From the NCBI GenBank assembly GCA_016716425.1, contig JADJWJ010000012.1:66293-130292 (forward strand): a DNA stretch of 64,000 nt. The letters are read 5' to 3'. The position numbers were made by a program, and so were the translations under genes. Under the pieces are notes generated by a model that saw only the letters and a list, made by a program, of their open reading frames with translations, ran no database searches and was not told where the DNA came from. The first letter of the stretch is position 1. Each line of letters starts with the position of its first letter. This document shows, piece after piece, positions 43,692-53,988 of the stretch. The DNA is from Betaproteobacteria bacterium. GTDB taxonomy: Bacteria; Pseudomonadota; Gammaproteobacteria; Burkholderiales; Casimicrobiaceae.

Positions 43692-44702
43692 ATGTCAGTG
43701 CTTACTCCTCTCGGATTCTCGCTCTTGCGCCAGCTTTCGGACGGCGCGTTCCACTCCGGCGAAGACCTTGCCGCGACGGTGGGATTGACGCGTGCGCGTG
43801 TTTCGCAGCTGCTGAAGCAGGCGGAAACCGCTGGCCTGTCGCTGGAACGGGTCCGGGGCCTCGGTTACCGTCTCACGGCCGCCCCCGATTTCCTCAACGC
43901 CGACGAAGTGCGCCGGTCGTTGCGGGCGCTGGCCGAGAAGGGCGCCAATTTCCCGCTGCTCGAGGTCGAGGTCGTCGACCAGATCGGCTCGACATCGACC
44001 GAGCTTCTGCGCCGTTCGCAACGCCGCGACATCCATGGGTGCGTGCTCGCCGCCGAATGGCAGTCGGCCGGGCGCGGGCGCCGCGGCAAGGCGTGGACCG
44101 CCGTGGCCGGGGGCAGCCTCACGTTCTCGCTGGGCTGGCGGTTCGAGCAGGGCGCGGGCTATCTCGCCGGACTGTCGCTCGCGGTGGGCGTGGCCGTCGT
44201 GCGCGCGCTCGAGGCCGAGGGCCTGACGGGCGTCGAGCTCAAGTGGCCGAACGACCTCGTGCACCGGCACCTGAAGGTCGGCGGCATCCTCGTCGAACTG
44301 AACGGCGACGCGCTCGGGCCGTCGACGGTCGTCGTCGGGGTCGGGCTCAACGTGCGGTTGCCGGCGGAACTGCGCCGCAGCTTCGAGCAGCCGGTCAGCG
44401 ACCTCACCACTGTCGCCGGTCGCGGTGCGCCGCCGATCGACCGCAATCACCTGCTCGCGCGCCTCGCGGTGGAACTCGCGACGACGCTCGACGCGTATGC
44501 ACACGCCGGATTCCCCGCGTTCGCCGCCGAGTGGCAGCGCCGCCACGCCTATCAGGGCAAGCCGGTGAAGCTGCTGCTTCCCGACGGCGCCAGCGTCAAG
44601 GGAACGGTCGCGGGCGTGGACAGCACGGGCGCACTGGTGCTGGCCGACGGTCCGCGCCGCGCGCGTTTCCTCTCCGGCGAGATCTCGCTCCGCCGCGCTT
44701 GA
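43692..44702 (+). CDS. birA: bifunctional biotin--[acetyl-CoA-carboxylase] ligase / biotin operon repressor BirA
   Basis: A 336-residue protein. An N-terminal winged helix (about 1-60, FHSGEDLAATVGLTRARVSQLLKQAE) is followed by the ligase domain: IGSTSTELLRR, the biotin loop AGRGRRGKAW, KWPNDLVHRHLKVGGILVEL, and a C-terminal SH3-like domain. It activates biotin with ATP, attaches it to carboxylases, and may repress biotin genes. ATG 43692 gives MSVLTPLGFSLLRQL; a longer upstream reading has no support. It heads the birA-coaX-SPOR group typical of Burkholderiales. The 221 bases upstream show no clear element. Confidence 0.95.
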   Translation: MSVLTPLGFSLLRQLSDGAFHSGEDLAATVGLTRARVSQLLKQAETAGLSLERVRGLGYRLTAAPDFLNADEVRRSLRALAEKGANFPLLEVEVVDQIGSTSTELLRRSQRRDIHGCVLAAEWQSAGRGRRGKAWTAVAGGSLTFSLGWRFEQGAGYLAGLSLAVGVAVVRALEAEGLTGVELKWPNDLVHRHLKVGGILVELNGDALGPSTVVVGVGLNVRLPAELRRSFEQPVSDLTTVAGRGAPPIDRNHLLARLAVELATTLDAYAHAGFPAFAAEWQRRHAYQGKPVKLLLPDGASVKGTVAGVDSTGALVLADGPRRARFLSGEISLRRA

Positions 44703-44742
44703 CACCGGCGGCCGGCGTGCTGCGCGCGGCCGCGTCCCCGTC

Positions 44743-45501
44743 ATGGATCCAGCGCTGATCCTGCACGTCGGCAACAGCCGGATGAAGTGGGGCCTGCACG
44801 GATCGCGCGGCTGGCTCGCGCAGGGCGTGCTCCCGAATGCCGAGATCGGCACGCTGTCGCTGCGCGACTGGCAGAACCTGCCGCGCCCGATTCGCGCGGT
44901 CGGCGTCAACGCGGCGGGCGAGGCCGCGCGCGTGCGCGTCGAGAGCCAGGTGGCGCGCTGGCGCATTCCGGTCGAGTGGCTGGTCGCGCAGGAAGCGGGC
45001 GCCGGCATCGTGAGCCGCTACCGGCCGGCGGCGCAGCTCGGTGCGGACCGCTGGGCGCTGCTGGTGGCGGCGCGCCGGCGCGCGGTGGGCAGCGAGCTTT
45101 TCCCGGCGCCGTGCGTGGTCGTGAACGCGGGCACCGTGGTGACGGTCGATGCGCTCGACGCCCAGGGCGTGCTGCGCGGCGGCCTGATCCTGCCGGGTCC
45201 GCGCCTCATGCTGCAGGCGATGGCCGAGCGCACGGCGGCGCTGCGGATCGCCCCGGGCCGCGTCGACGACTTCCCGACCAACACGCCCGACGCGCTCGCC
45301 ACGGGCGCCGTTCAGGCCGTCTGCGGGGCGATCGAGCAGGTGCGCGCGCAGCTCCGGCGCGAGGACACCGTCGTCAAGTGCTACCTGACGGGCGGGGCGG
45401 CGCACGACGTCGCGCCGCACCTTACCGGGCCGCTGGAGGTCGTGGATAATCTGGTGCTCGAGGGCGTGCTGGTCCTCGCGACGGATCGCGACGAGAAATG
45501 A
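44743..45501 (+). CDS. coaX: type III pantothenate kinase
   Basis: A 252-residue CoaX that phosphorylates pantothenate in the first step of CoA synthesis. The ASKHA-fold ATP loop reads LILHVGNSRMKWGL, with an Asn-Ser in place of the commoner Asp-Asn-Thr-like residues. LGADRWALLVAARR, VNAGTVVTVDAL and RGGLILPGPRLMLQAM match the family, as does GAVQAVCGAIEQ. It follows birA by 40 bases. Its stop codon lies inside the left arm of a palindromic repeat that fills the gap to the SPOR gene. Confidence 0.95.
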   Translation: MDPALILHVGNSRMKWGLHGSRGWLAQGVLPNAEIGTLSLRDWQNLPRPIRAVGVNAAGEAARVRVESQVARWRIPVEWLVAQEAGAGIVSRYRPAAQLGADRWALLVAARRRAVGSELFPAPCVVVNAGTVVTVDALDAQGVLRGGLILPGPRLMLQAMAERTAALRIAPGRVDDFPTNTPDALATGAVQAVCGAIEQVRAQLRREDTVVKCYLTGGAAHDVAPHLTGPLEVVDNLVLEGVLVLATDRDEK

Positions 45502-45583
45502 GGGTCGGACTCGAATTTCCGCGACACGCTCGCGCGAACGGGTCGGCCCCGCCCGAAGAAATTCGAGTCTGACACTCATTTCT
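45493..45583. repeat. REP-like palindrome, family B, spanning the coaX-SPOR junction
   Basis: Arms of 27 bases (45493-45519 and 45557-45583) are inverted copies with two mismatches: GAGGGTCGGACTCGAATTTC against GAAATTCGAGTCTGACACTC. The coaX stop codon (45499-45501) is within the left arm, and the next gene starts at 45585, one base after the right arm. Confidence 0.9.
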
Positions 45584-45584
45584 C

Positions 45585-46232
45585 ATGCGCATCGTCATCA
45601 TCCTGCTGGTGCTCGCGAACCTGACGCTCTACGCGTACACCAGGCTCGACAGCGGCGGCGGCGAGGCCATGCTGCTGGCCGACCAGGTGCAGCCGGACAA
45701 GATCAAGCTGCTCACGCCGCAGCAGGTCGCGGCCCTCGGGCCGGCCAAGGTCGCGGCGCTCGCCGACGTGTGCGTGGAGTGGGGCCCCCTCGCCGACCCG
45801 GAGCGGGCGCGCGCGCTGGCGGAGCTGGAGCCGCTGGCGCTCGGCCGCCTGCTTTCGCAGAAGCGCGTCGAATTCGACAGCGGCTACTGGGTCAACATGG
45901 GCCCGTTCGCCACGCGCGCGGCGGCCGAGACGAGAATCGGCGAGTTGCGCCGGCAGGGCGTGAAGGAACTCGCCGTGGCCGACGCCGCGAAGGGCCAGTT
46001 CGCGATCTCGCTCGGCGTGTTCCGCGCGGAGGCGGCGGCCGTGGCCTACGCGGAGGAGCTGGCGCAGCTCGGCATCAAGCTCGCCAAGGTGCAGCCGCGC
46101 GCGCAGCCGATCGCGCAGTCCATCATCGTCGTGCGCGACCCGCAGCAGTCGGTCGTTGCGCGCCTGAAGGACCTGCAGGCGCAGTTTCCCGGCAGCGAGC
46201 TCAAGATCACGGCGTGCGAGCGCACGAGTTGA
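45585..46232 (+). CDS. SPOR domain-containing protein
   Basis: A 215-residue membrane-anchored protein. One N-terminal helix (about 3-18, IVIILLVLANLTLYAY) is followed by a linker with CVEWGPLADPERARAL, and a SPOR domain (about 105-175: YWVNMGPFATRAAAETRIGEL, LGVFRAEAAAVAYAEELAQLG). SPOR domains bind peptidoglycan stripped of stem peptides at division sites. It is the usual third gene after birA-coaX in this group of bacteria. The ATG immediately follows a repeat arm, and no good ribosome-binding site is visible. Confidence 0.9.
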   Translation: MRIVIILLVLANLTLYAYTRLDSGGGEAMLLADQVQPDKIKLLTPQQVAALGPAKVAALADVCVEWGPLADPERARALAELEPLALGRLLSQKRVEFDSGYWVNMGPFATRAAAETRIGELRRQGVKELAVADAAKGQFAISLGVFRAEAAAVAYAEELAQLGIKLAKVQPRAQPIAQSIIVVRDPQQSVVARLKDLQAQFPGSELKITACERTS

Positions 46233-46720
46233 CGCCGCCCGCGACCGTCCGGCAGGCCGCGACGCCCGCCGACATGGACGAGGCTCGCGCGCTGTTCCGC
46301 GAGTACGCGGACTGGCTCGCCGTCGACCTCTGCTTCCAGGGATTCGCCGAGGAACTCGCCTCGCTGCCGGGCGCGTATGCGCCACCGCGCGGCTGCCTGC
46401 TGCTCGCGGGTCCGGCGGGCGCGGCCATCGGTTGCATCGCGCTGCGGCCGATTGCGGTGGACGGCACGGCGGACGGCGCGGTCGGCGAGATCAAGCGCCT
46501 GTTCGTGCAGCCCGCTGCGCGCGGGCAGGGCCTGGGCGAACGGCTGGTCGCGGCGATCGTCGACATTGCGCGCGCCGCCGGCTACCGCGAGCTGAAGCTC
46601 GACACGCTGCTGCACATGACCGACGCGCGCCGGCTGTACGAACGGCTGGGCTTCGCCCCCTGTTCGCCGTATTATCACAACCCGTTGCCCGGCGCCGTCT
46701 ACCTGTCCCGAACGCTTTGA
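46214..46720 (+). CDS. GNAT family N-acetyltransferase
   Basis: A 168-residue acetyltransferase. The GNAT acetyl-CoA site is EIKRLFVQPAARGQGLGERLVAAIV (the R/QxxGxG/A loop), preceded by a beta-strand GCIALRPI. YRELKLDTLLHMTDARRLYERLGF is the following motif B. It acetylates an unknown amine. GTG 46214 or TTG 46229 are the only credible starts; both overlap the SPOR gene end, so the gene is co-transcribed with it. It ends just before a family C repeat, two bases after which repeat sequence starts. Confidence 0.88.
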   Translation: MRAHELTPPATVRQAATPADMDEARALFREYADWLAVDLCFQGFAEELASLPGAYAPPRGCLLLAGPAGAAIGCIALRPIAVDGTADGAVGEIKRLFVQPAARGQGLGERLVAAIVDIARAAGYRELKLDTLLHMTDARRLYERLGFAPCSPYYHNPLPGAVYLSRTL

Positions 46721-46721
46721 C

Positions 46722-46906
46722 ATGAAACAGCCCCCACGCTCCAGGGCGGTCATCGCTCGCGGCCCCGCGAGGGTCGCCGGCCCCGGCAGTGCTGGGCCCG
46801 GGGGGCGGTCGGCGGGCGACGGGATCGCACGGCCCCCACGCTCGCTGCGCTCGCTGCCCCCCAAGGGGGCAGGTCAGTCGCTTGGGACGGCCCTTCGCGA
46901 CTGACG
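46722..46906. repeat. Burkholderiales-type palindromic repeat, family C
   Basis: It begins one base after the acetyltransferase stop with ATGAAACAGCCCCCACGCTC. It contains GCCCCCACGCTCGCTGCGCTCGC, CCCCCCAAGGGGG, and GTCAGTCGCTTGGGACGGCCC..CGACTGA. It reappears inverted at 56570-56759 and in part at 47573-47662. There is no gene. Confidence 0.88.
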
Positions 46907-46924
46907 CCGCACCGCGCGGTCCGC

Positions 46925-47569
46925 ATGCACCTCACGTCCAGCGAATCCCAGGCGATCGAAGCGCGCGTCAAGGCGCTCGAAGCGGAACTCGGCGTCGAGG
47001 TCGTCACGCTGGTCGTGGGCAAGGCGGACACGTACCCCGAGACCGTGTGGGAGGCCTTCGCGCTCGGCGCGGCGCTGGCCGGTCTTGCCGTCGCGGTCGG
47101 CGACCTCCTGCGCCCCGACTGGGTCACGGGGACCGCGACGCTGTGGACCGCCGTCGCGATCCTCGGCGTGGGCGCGATCGCGGCGACGGCGTGCGTGTAC
47201 GTGCCCGCATTCGCGCGCCTCTTCCTGCGGGAGACGCGCGCCTCGCTCGAGGTGAGCCAGTACGCGAAGGTGCAGTTTCTCGAGCGCGGCCTCACCGCGA
47301 CGGCGACGCGCACGGCGGTGCTGGTGATGGTGAGCCTGCTCGAGCGGCGGGTCGAGATCCTCGCCGACCGCGGGCTCGACGGGCGCGTGAGCGCGGCCGA
47401 GTGGGACGCGGTGATCGCGCGGATGAGCGGGCTCCTGAAGGCGCGACGTGTCGGCGACGCCGTACTGGCAGGGCTGGACGGCATCGGCGGGCTGCTGCGC
47501 GGCAAGGGCATCGCGCGCGGGGCCGGCAACGCGTTCGGCGACCTGCCGGTCGAGAGTGCGGGGCCATGA
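46925..47569 (+). CDS. TPM domain protein (membrane)
   Basis: A 214-residue protein with a TPM (YgcG/phosphatase-like) fold. It starts HLTSSESQAIEARVKALEAELGVEVVTLVV, then two transmembrane helices (about 45-65 and 75-95), then the domain remainder with VSLLERRVEILADRG. In the usual arrangement two TPM genes follow a lemA gene; here no lemA is seen. Function unknown; an envelope protease or phosphatase has been proposed for relatives. It is followed by the larger TPM gene after a repeat. Confidence 0.85.
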   Translation: MHLTSSESQAIEARVKALEAELGVEVVTLVVGKADTYPETVWEAFALGAALAGLAVAVGDLLRPDWVTGTATLWTAVAILGVGAIAATACVYVPAFARLFLRETRASLEVSQYAKVQFLERGLTATATRTAVLVMVSLLERRVEILADRGLDGRVSAAEWDAVIARMSGLLKARRVGDAVLAGLDGIGGLLRGKGIARGAGNAFGDLPVESAGP

Positions 47570-47572
47570 GCG

Positions 47573-47662
47573 CCGCTCGGGGGGAGCGATGAGCGCCGCC
47601 GGGCCGTCCCAAGGCGCTCGCCCCCTGGGGGGGGGCGGCGCGCAGCGCCGCTCGGGGGGAAC
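47573..47662. repeat. Burkholderiales-type palindromic repeat, family C (partial copies)
   Basis: GCCGCTCGGGGGGA occurs twice (about 47573 and 47648) around GGGCCGTCCCAAGGCGCTCGCCCCCT and GGGGGGGGGCGGCG. It is a degenerate family C element between the two TPM genes. A longer in-frame reading of the next gene would pass through it and is not accepted. Confidence 0.7.
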
Positions 47663-47690
47663 TATCGGTGCGCGCGCAGGAAGTCGGGCC

Positions 47691-48653
47691 GTGACGGGCG
47701 CGCGCGTGATCCTGACGTGGCTTGCCGTGGCTGCCTTCGCCGCGCACGCATGGGCGGCCGACGTGCCGTTCCTGTCGGGCCGCGTCGTCGACGACGCCGA
47801 GATCCTGGCCCCGGCCACGCGCGACCGAATCGCCGCCGCGCTCAAGAGTCACGAGGAGCGGACGACGAACCAGGTCGTCGTGCTGACGGTGCCGACGATC
47901 GCGCCCGACAGCATCGAGGAGTACGCGAACCGCGTATTCACCGCCTGGAAGCTGGGGCAGAAGGGCAAGGACAACGGCGTGCTGGTCGTCGTCGTGCCGA
48001 AGGACCGCAAGATGCGCATCGAGGTCGGCTACGGCCTCGAGGGCTCGCTGACCGACGCGAGCGCGAGCCGCATCATCCGCAACGACATGACGCCGCAATT
48101 CAAGTCGGGCAACTACGACCGCGGCGTGCAGGCGGGTGTCGACGCGATCCTCGCGCGGCTCGAGGGCGGCGCCGAGCCCGCGGCCGAGCCCGCGTCGTCA
48201 GGCAGCGGCCTTGCCGTGAACTTCGCCGGCATCGAGGATCCCGAGTTGCCGCCGTGGCCGATGCGGATCCTGCTGGGCGCGTTCATCTTCGGCATCATCG
48301 GCCTGTTCACGATCGTCGGCATCATGACGCCGGGCGTCGGCTGGTTCCTCTACCTGTTCCTGATTCCGTTCTGGGCGATGTTCCCGATCATCATCGTCGG
48401 CGTGAAAGGCGCGCTCGCGCTGCTCACGGTCTACGTCGTCGGCTACCCGATCGCCAAGCTCATCGTCAGCCGCAGCAGCTGGTACGAGAAGGCGAAGAAG
48501 GACCTGAAGTCGAAGGGCACGGCGACCATCGGCGGGTTCACGATGAGCTCGGGCCGCTCGGGGTCGAGCTCGTCGTCCGGCAGCTCGTCGTCGGGCGGAT
48601 TTTCGGGCGGTGGCGGCAGCTCCGGCGGCGGCGGCAGTTCCGGGAGCTGGTAG
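47691..48653 (+). CDS. YgcG family TPM protein with C-terminal Ser/Gly-rich tail
   Basis: A 320-residue exported membrane protein. The signal peptide (about 1-23, LTWLAVAAFAAHAWAAD) precedes a TPM domain (about 26-165: LSGRVVDDAEILAPATRDRIAAAL, QVVVLTVPTI, DNGVLVVVVPKDRKMRIEVGYGLEG). Two or three transmembrane helices (about 195-260) follow, then a tail of SSGSSSSGG/GGGGSS repeats. This is the YgcG layout. GTG 47691 has AGGAAG upstream and gives a clean signal peptide. Its stop codon is followed directly by a family B repeat. Confidence 0.9.
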   Translation: MTGARVILTWLAVAAFAAHAWAADVPFLSGRVVDDAEILAPATRDRIAAALKSHEERTTNQVVVLTVPTIAPDSIEEYANRVFTAWKLGQKGKDNGVLVVVVPKDRKMRIEVGYGLEGSLTDASASRIIRNDMTPQFKSGNYDRGVQAGVDAILARLEGGAEPAAEPASSGSGLAVNFAGIEDPELPPWPMRILLGAFIFGIIGLFTIVGIMTPGVGWFLYLFLIPFWAMFPIIIVGVKGALALLTVYVVGYPIAKLIVSRSSWYEKAKKDLKSKGTATIGGFTMSSGRSGSSSSSGSSSSGGFSGGGGSSGGGGSSGSW

Positions 48654-48741
48654 CGCAAAAGGGGTCAGGCTCACTTTTCCGGCACCGGCGTAGATTACGC
48701 CGCGCCCCTCCGCAGGAAAAGTGAACCTGACCCCTTTTGCG
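48654..48741. repeat. REP-like palindrome, family B
   Basis: Arms of 27 bases (48654-48680 and 48715-48741) match except at one position: AAAAGGGGTCAGGCTCACTT against AAGTGAACCTGACCCCTTTT, with a 34-base loop. The element starts one base after the TPM gene's stop codon and ends 16 bases before the methyltransferase stop on the other strand. Confidence 0.92.
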
Positions 48742-48757
48742 GACCCCCTTTTGCGCG

Positions 48758-49498
48758 CTACGCCCGCGCGATCAGCGAGTACGCATCGCCCTCGTCCGCG
48801 GTGCCCGCGGGCGGGCCGATGTCCACGTGCCGGTAGCCTGCCGCGAGCAGGAGGTCCCGGCATTCGTCCGCCGGGTACCACGTCCACGCGATCCGCTCGT
48901 GTTCCTCGGCCAGCCGCTGCGCGCCGCGGCGATGGGCGTAGCGGTTCGCCGCGCGCGCGAGCCGCGCTTCGGCCGACCACGTCGTCTCCGACCGCAGCGC
49001 GATCTGCGCGCCGTCGGCGAGCCTGACCGTGCGCACCTCCACCAGCGGCGCGCCGAGCCGCTGCACGGCGAGCGGCGGCACGCGGCAGTCGACGAAGAGC
49101 AGGCCCGGATCGACGAGATGCGCGCGGATGCGTTCCAGCGCGGCCGCGGCGAGCCACGGCTGCGCGAGCAGCTGAAACGCCTCTCCCGCGACGAACGCGC
49201 AGCCGTAGCGGAACGGCAGGTTCATCTGCGCGACGTCCTGCCGGAACGTGGGTGCGGCCGCACCGCCGGCCGCGAGCTTGTCGCCGCAACGTGCGAGCAT
49301 CGCCGCCGAGGAGTCCACGCCGTGGACCTTGCGGCCGCGCGCGACGAGCGGCGTGAGCAGCCTGCCGTAACCGCACATCACGTCGAGCGCGAGCGCGTCG
49401 GGCGGGATGCGACTCGCGTACCAGTCGACCTCGGTATCAGGCGCCGCGGGCCGGTCGGCAGCGCGGAACAGCGTGGAAAGCGGGCCGAAGGCGTTCAT
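48758..49498 (-). CDS. class I SAM-dependent methyltransferase
   Basis: A 246-residue methyltransferase. The SAM-binding loop is ALDVMCGYGRLLTPLVARG (motif I, about 41-52 from the start), followed by VHGVDSSAAMLARC (motif II) and QDVAQMNLPFRYGCAFVAG (motif III-like). It methylates an unidentified small molecule or macromolecule. ATG 49498 is preferred because upstream reading enters a repeat. It lies between two family B repeats (48654 and 49502). Confidence 0.87.
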   Translation of the reverse strand: MNAFGPLSTLFRAADRPAAPDTEVDWYASRIPPDALALDVMCGYGRLLTPLVARGRKVHGVDSSAAMLARCGDKLAAGGAAAPTFRQDVAQMNLPFRYGCAFVAGEAFQLLAQPWLAAAALERIRAHLVDPGLLFVDCRVPPLAVQRLGAPLVEVRTVRLADGAQIALRSETTWSAEARLARAANRYAHRRGAQRLAEEHERIAWTWYPADECRDLLLAAGYRHVDIGPPAGTADEGDAYSLIARA

Positions 49499-49501
49499 CC
49501 C

Positions 49502-49611
49502 GGGGGCCAGGCTCACTTTTCCGGCACCAGCGTCAAATTGCTTCGCGCCCCTCGCCGGAAAAGTGAACCTGGCCCCTTCCGGCACGTTGCCGGAAAAGCG
49601 AGCCTGGCCCC
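49502..49611. repeat. REP-like palindromes, family B, three arms
   Basis: The left arm GGGGCCAGGCTCACTTTTCCGG (about 49502-49524) has two inverted partners: CCGGAAAAGTGAACCTGGCCCC (about 49555-49576) and CCGGAAAAGCGAGCCTGGCCCC (about 49590-49611). The last ends on the stop codon of the rhodanese gene (CTA at 49611-49613). Confidence 0.9.
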
Positions 49612-49997
49612 TAGAGCTGCTCCCACGGCAGGCCCTCGAAGCGCCACCCGGACTTCGCGCCGCGATGGTGCCGGTCGTCGAGCGGGCCTTCGAAGCCGTC
49701 GAGCACGTTGTACACCTCGGCGAAGCCGGCCTTCTCCAGCGCGAGCCCCGCGTCGACCGAGCGGTGGCCGCTGCGGCAGATGAGCACGATCGGGCGGTTC
49801 ATGCTCGCGACCTTCTTCACCTGCCCGACGAAGTGCGGGTTGATCTCCCAGTCGGGCCCGTCGTTCCACGCGACGTGCTGCGCGCCGACCGGGTGGCCGA
49901 CGAAGAAGTACTCCATCTCGCTGCGGCAATCGATGAACACCGCAGAGGGGTTGGCGTCGAGCAGGGCCTGCGCTTCCTTGGGTGTCAGGTGCTTCAT
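49611..49997 (-). CDS. rhodanese-like sulfurtransferase (second copy)
   Basis: A 128-residue single-domain rhodanese with active-site CRSGHRSVDAG (cysteine about residue 75). It shares the NPHF(V/M) and EGFEG/DGFEG blocks and a similar length with the protein at 6736-7194. HLTPKEAQALLDANPSAVFIDCRSEMEYFF opens the domain. ATG 49997 is used. The likely role is sulfane-sulfur transfer. It is convergent with no neighbour and its 3' end lies in a family B repeat. Confidence 0.9.
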   Translation of the reverse strand: MKHLTPKEAQALLDANPSAVFIDCRSEMEYFFVGHPVGAQHVAWNDGPDWEINPHFVGQVKKVASMNRPIVLICRSGHRSVDAGLALEKAGFAEVYNVLDGFEGPLDDRHHRGAKSGWRFEGLPWEQL

Positions 49998-50140
49998 GCG
50001 GGCAAGATTAGCACGCGGCCGCACGCGCGCCATAGGACGCGCGGTTCTTTGCATATGCACGGCGCGTCCGGGGCGCGAATGGACAAAGTGCTAAGATTCA
50101 AGACCTTGCCGAGGCCTCCCGCATCGCCCCGTCCGCCGCC

Positions 50141-51178
50141 ATGCAACCCGACCGCACCGCCCTTCTGACGCGCCTCCTGCGCGCGCGCATCCTCGTGATG
50201 GACGGCGCGATGGGGACGATGATCCAGCAGCGCAAGCTGACCGAGTCCGACTTCCGCGGCGACTTCCACGATCATGCGCACGACCTCGCCGGCGACAACG
50301 ACCTGCTCGTACTCACGCGGCCCGACGTCGTGCGCGCGATTCACGACGAGTACCTCGCGGCCGGGGCCGACATCGTCGAGACGAACACGTTCAGCGCCAC
50401 CCGCATCGCGCAGGCCGACTACGGGATGGAGCGGCAGGTCTACGCGATCAACCGCGCGGCGGCGCGCCTCGCGCGCGAATGCTGCGACGCCTGGACCGCG
50501 CGGACGCCGGACAAGCCGCGCTTCGTCGCGGGCGCGATGGGGCCGACCAACCGCACGGCGTCGATCTCGCCCGACGTCAACGACCCGGGCGCGCGCAACG
50601 TGACGTACGACGAGCTCGTCGCGGCGTACGGCGAGGCGGTCGAGGGCCTGTGCGACGGCGGCGCCGACCTGATCCTCGTCGAGACGATCTTCGACACGCT
50701 GAACGCGAAGGCCGCGCTGTTCGCGATCGCGACCCACTTCGACCGGGTCGGCCAGCGGCTGCCGCTCATCGTGTCCGGCACGATCACCGACGCGTCCGGG
50801 CGCACGCTGTCCGGCCAGACCCCGGAGGCGTTCTGGAACTCCGTGCGGCACGCGAAGCCGCTCGCCGTGGGCTTGAACTGCGCGCTCGGCGCCGCGCTGA
50901 TGCGGCCGTACATCGAGGAGATCGCGCGCGTGGCCGACACGTTCGTCTCCTGCTACCCGAACGCGGGGCTGCCCAACCCCATGTCGGAAACCGGCTACGA
51001 CGAGACGCCGGCCGAGACGTCGCGCCTCATCGCGGACTTCGCGCAAAGCGGCTTCGTCAACCTGGTCGGCGGCTGCTGCGGCACCACGCCCGCGCACGTG
51101 CGCGCGATCGCGGAGGCCGTCAGGACGCTCCCGCCGCGCGCGCTGCCGCGGCCCGAAACCGCGGAGGCCGTCGCGTAG
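50141..51178 (+). CDS. metH: cobalamin-dependent methionine synthase, homocysteine-binding half (MetH N-terminal)
   Basis: A 345-residue homocysteine S-methyltransferase domain, module 1 of MetH. It starts LMDGAMGT-like (MDGAMGTMIQQRKLTE), has the zinc ligands in VGLNCALGA and GGCCGTTPAHV (three cysteines), and SCYPNAGLPNPMSETGYDE. It binds homocysteine. The other modules are on the next gene, which starts 130 bases away beyond a family A repeat. MetH split in this way is common in Burkholderiales. No cobalamin or SAH riboswitch is visible upstream. Confidence 0.95.
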   Translation: MQPDRTALLTRLLRARILVMDGAMGTMIQQRKLTESDFRGDFHDHAHDLAGDNDLLVLTRPDVVRAIHDEYLAAGADIVETNTFSATRIAQADYGMERQVYAINRAAARLARECCDAWTARTPDKPRFVAGAMGPTNRTASISPDVNDPGARNVTYDELVAAYGEAVEGLCDGGADLILVETIFDTLNAKAALFAIATHFDRVGQRLPLIVSGTITDASGRTLSGQTPEAFWNSVRHAKPLAVGLNCALGAALMRPYIEEIARVADTFVSCYPNAGLPNPMSETGYDETPAETSRLIADFAQSGFVNLVGGCCGTTPAHVRAIAEAVRTLPPRALPRPETAEAVA

Positions 51179-51181
51179 AAC

Positions 51182-51286
51182 CACTCCCTCTCCCCCCTGC
51201 GGGGAGAGGGCTGGGGTGAGGGGCGCCCCGCGCGGTCATCGCCACCCTCACCCTAAGCCCTCTCCCGCGCGCGGGAGAGGGAGGAC
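51182..51286. repeat. REP-like palindromic repeats, family A, facing pair
   Basis: Two half-elements (CTCCCTCTCCCCCCTGCGGG..AGAGGG and CCCTCACCCTAAGCCCTCTCCC..GGGAGAGGG) lie between the two halves of metH. The first begins three bases after the first gene's stop codon. Confidence 0.85.
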
Positions 51287-51308
51287 CGAGCCGCGACGAG
51301 AGACTCCC

Positions 51309-53978
<2,670 letters not shown>

Positions 53979-53988
53979 GATCGGCGCG

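Noticed and set aside
47448..47690. Longer N-terminus for the YgcG-like protein
   Set aside because: It would translate a family C repeat and spoil the signal peptide.
49998..50140. Cobalamin or SAH riboswitch before metH
   Set aside because: No B12-box or SAH aptamer sequence is present.
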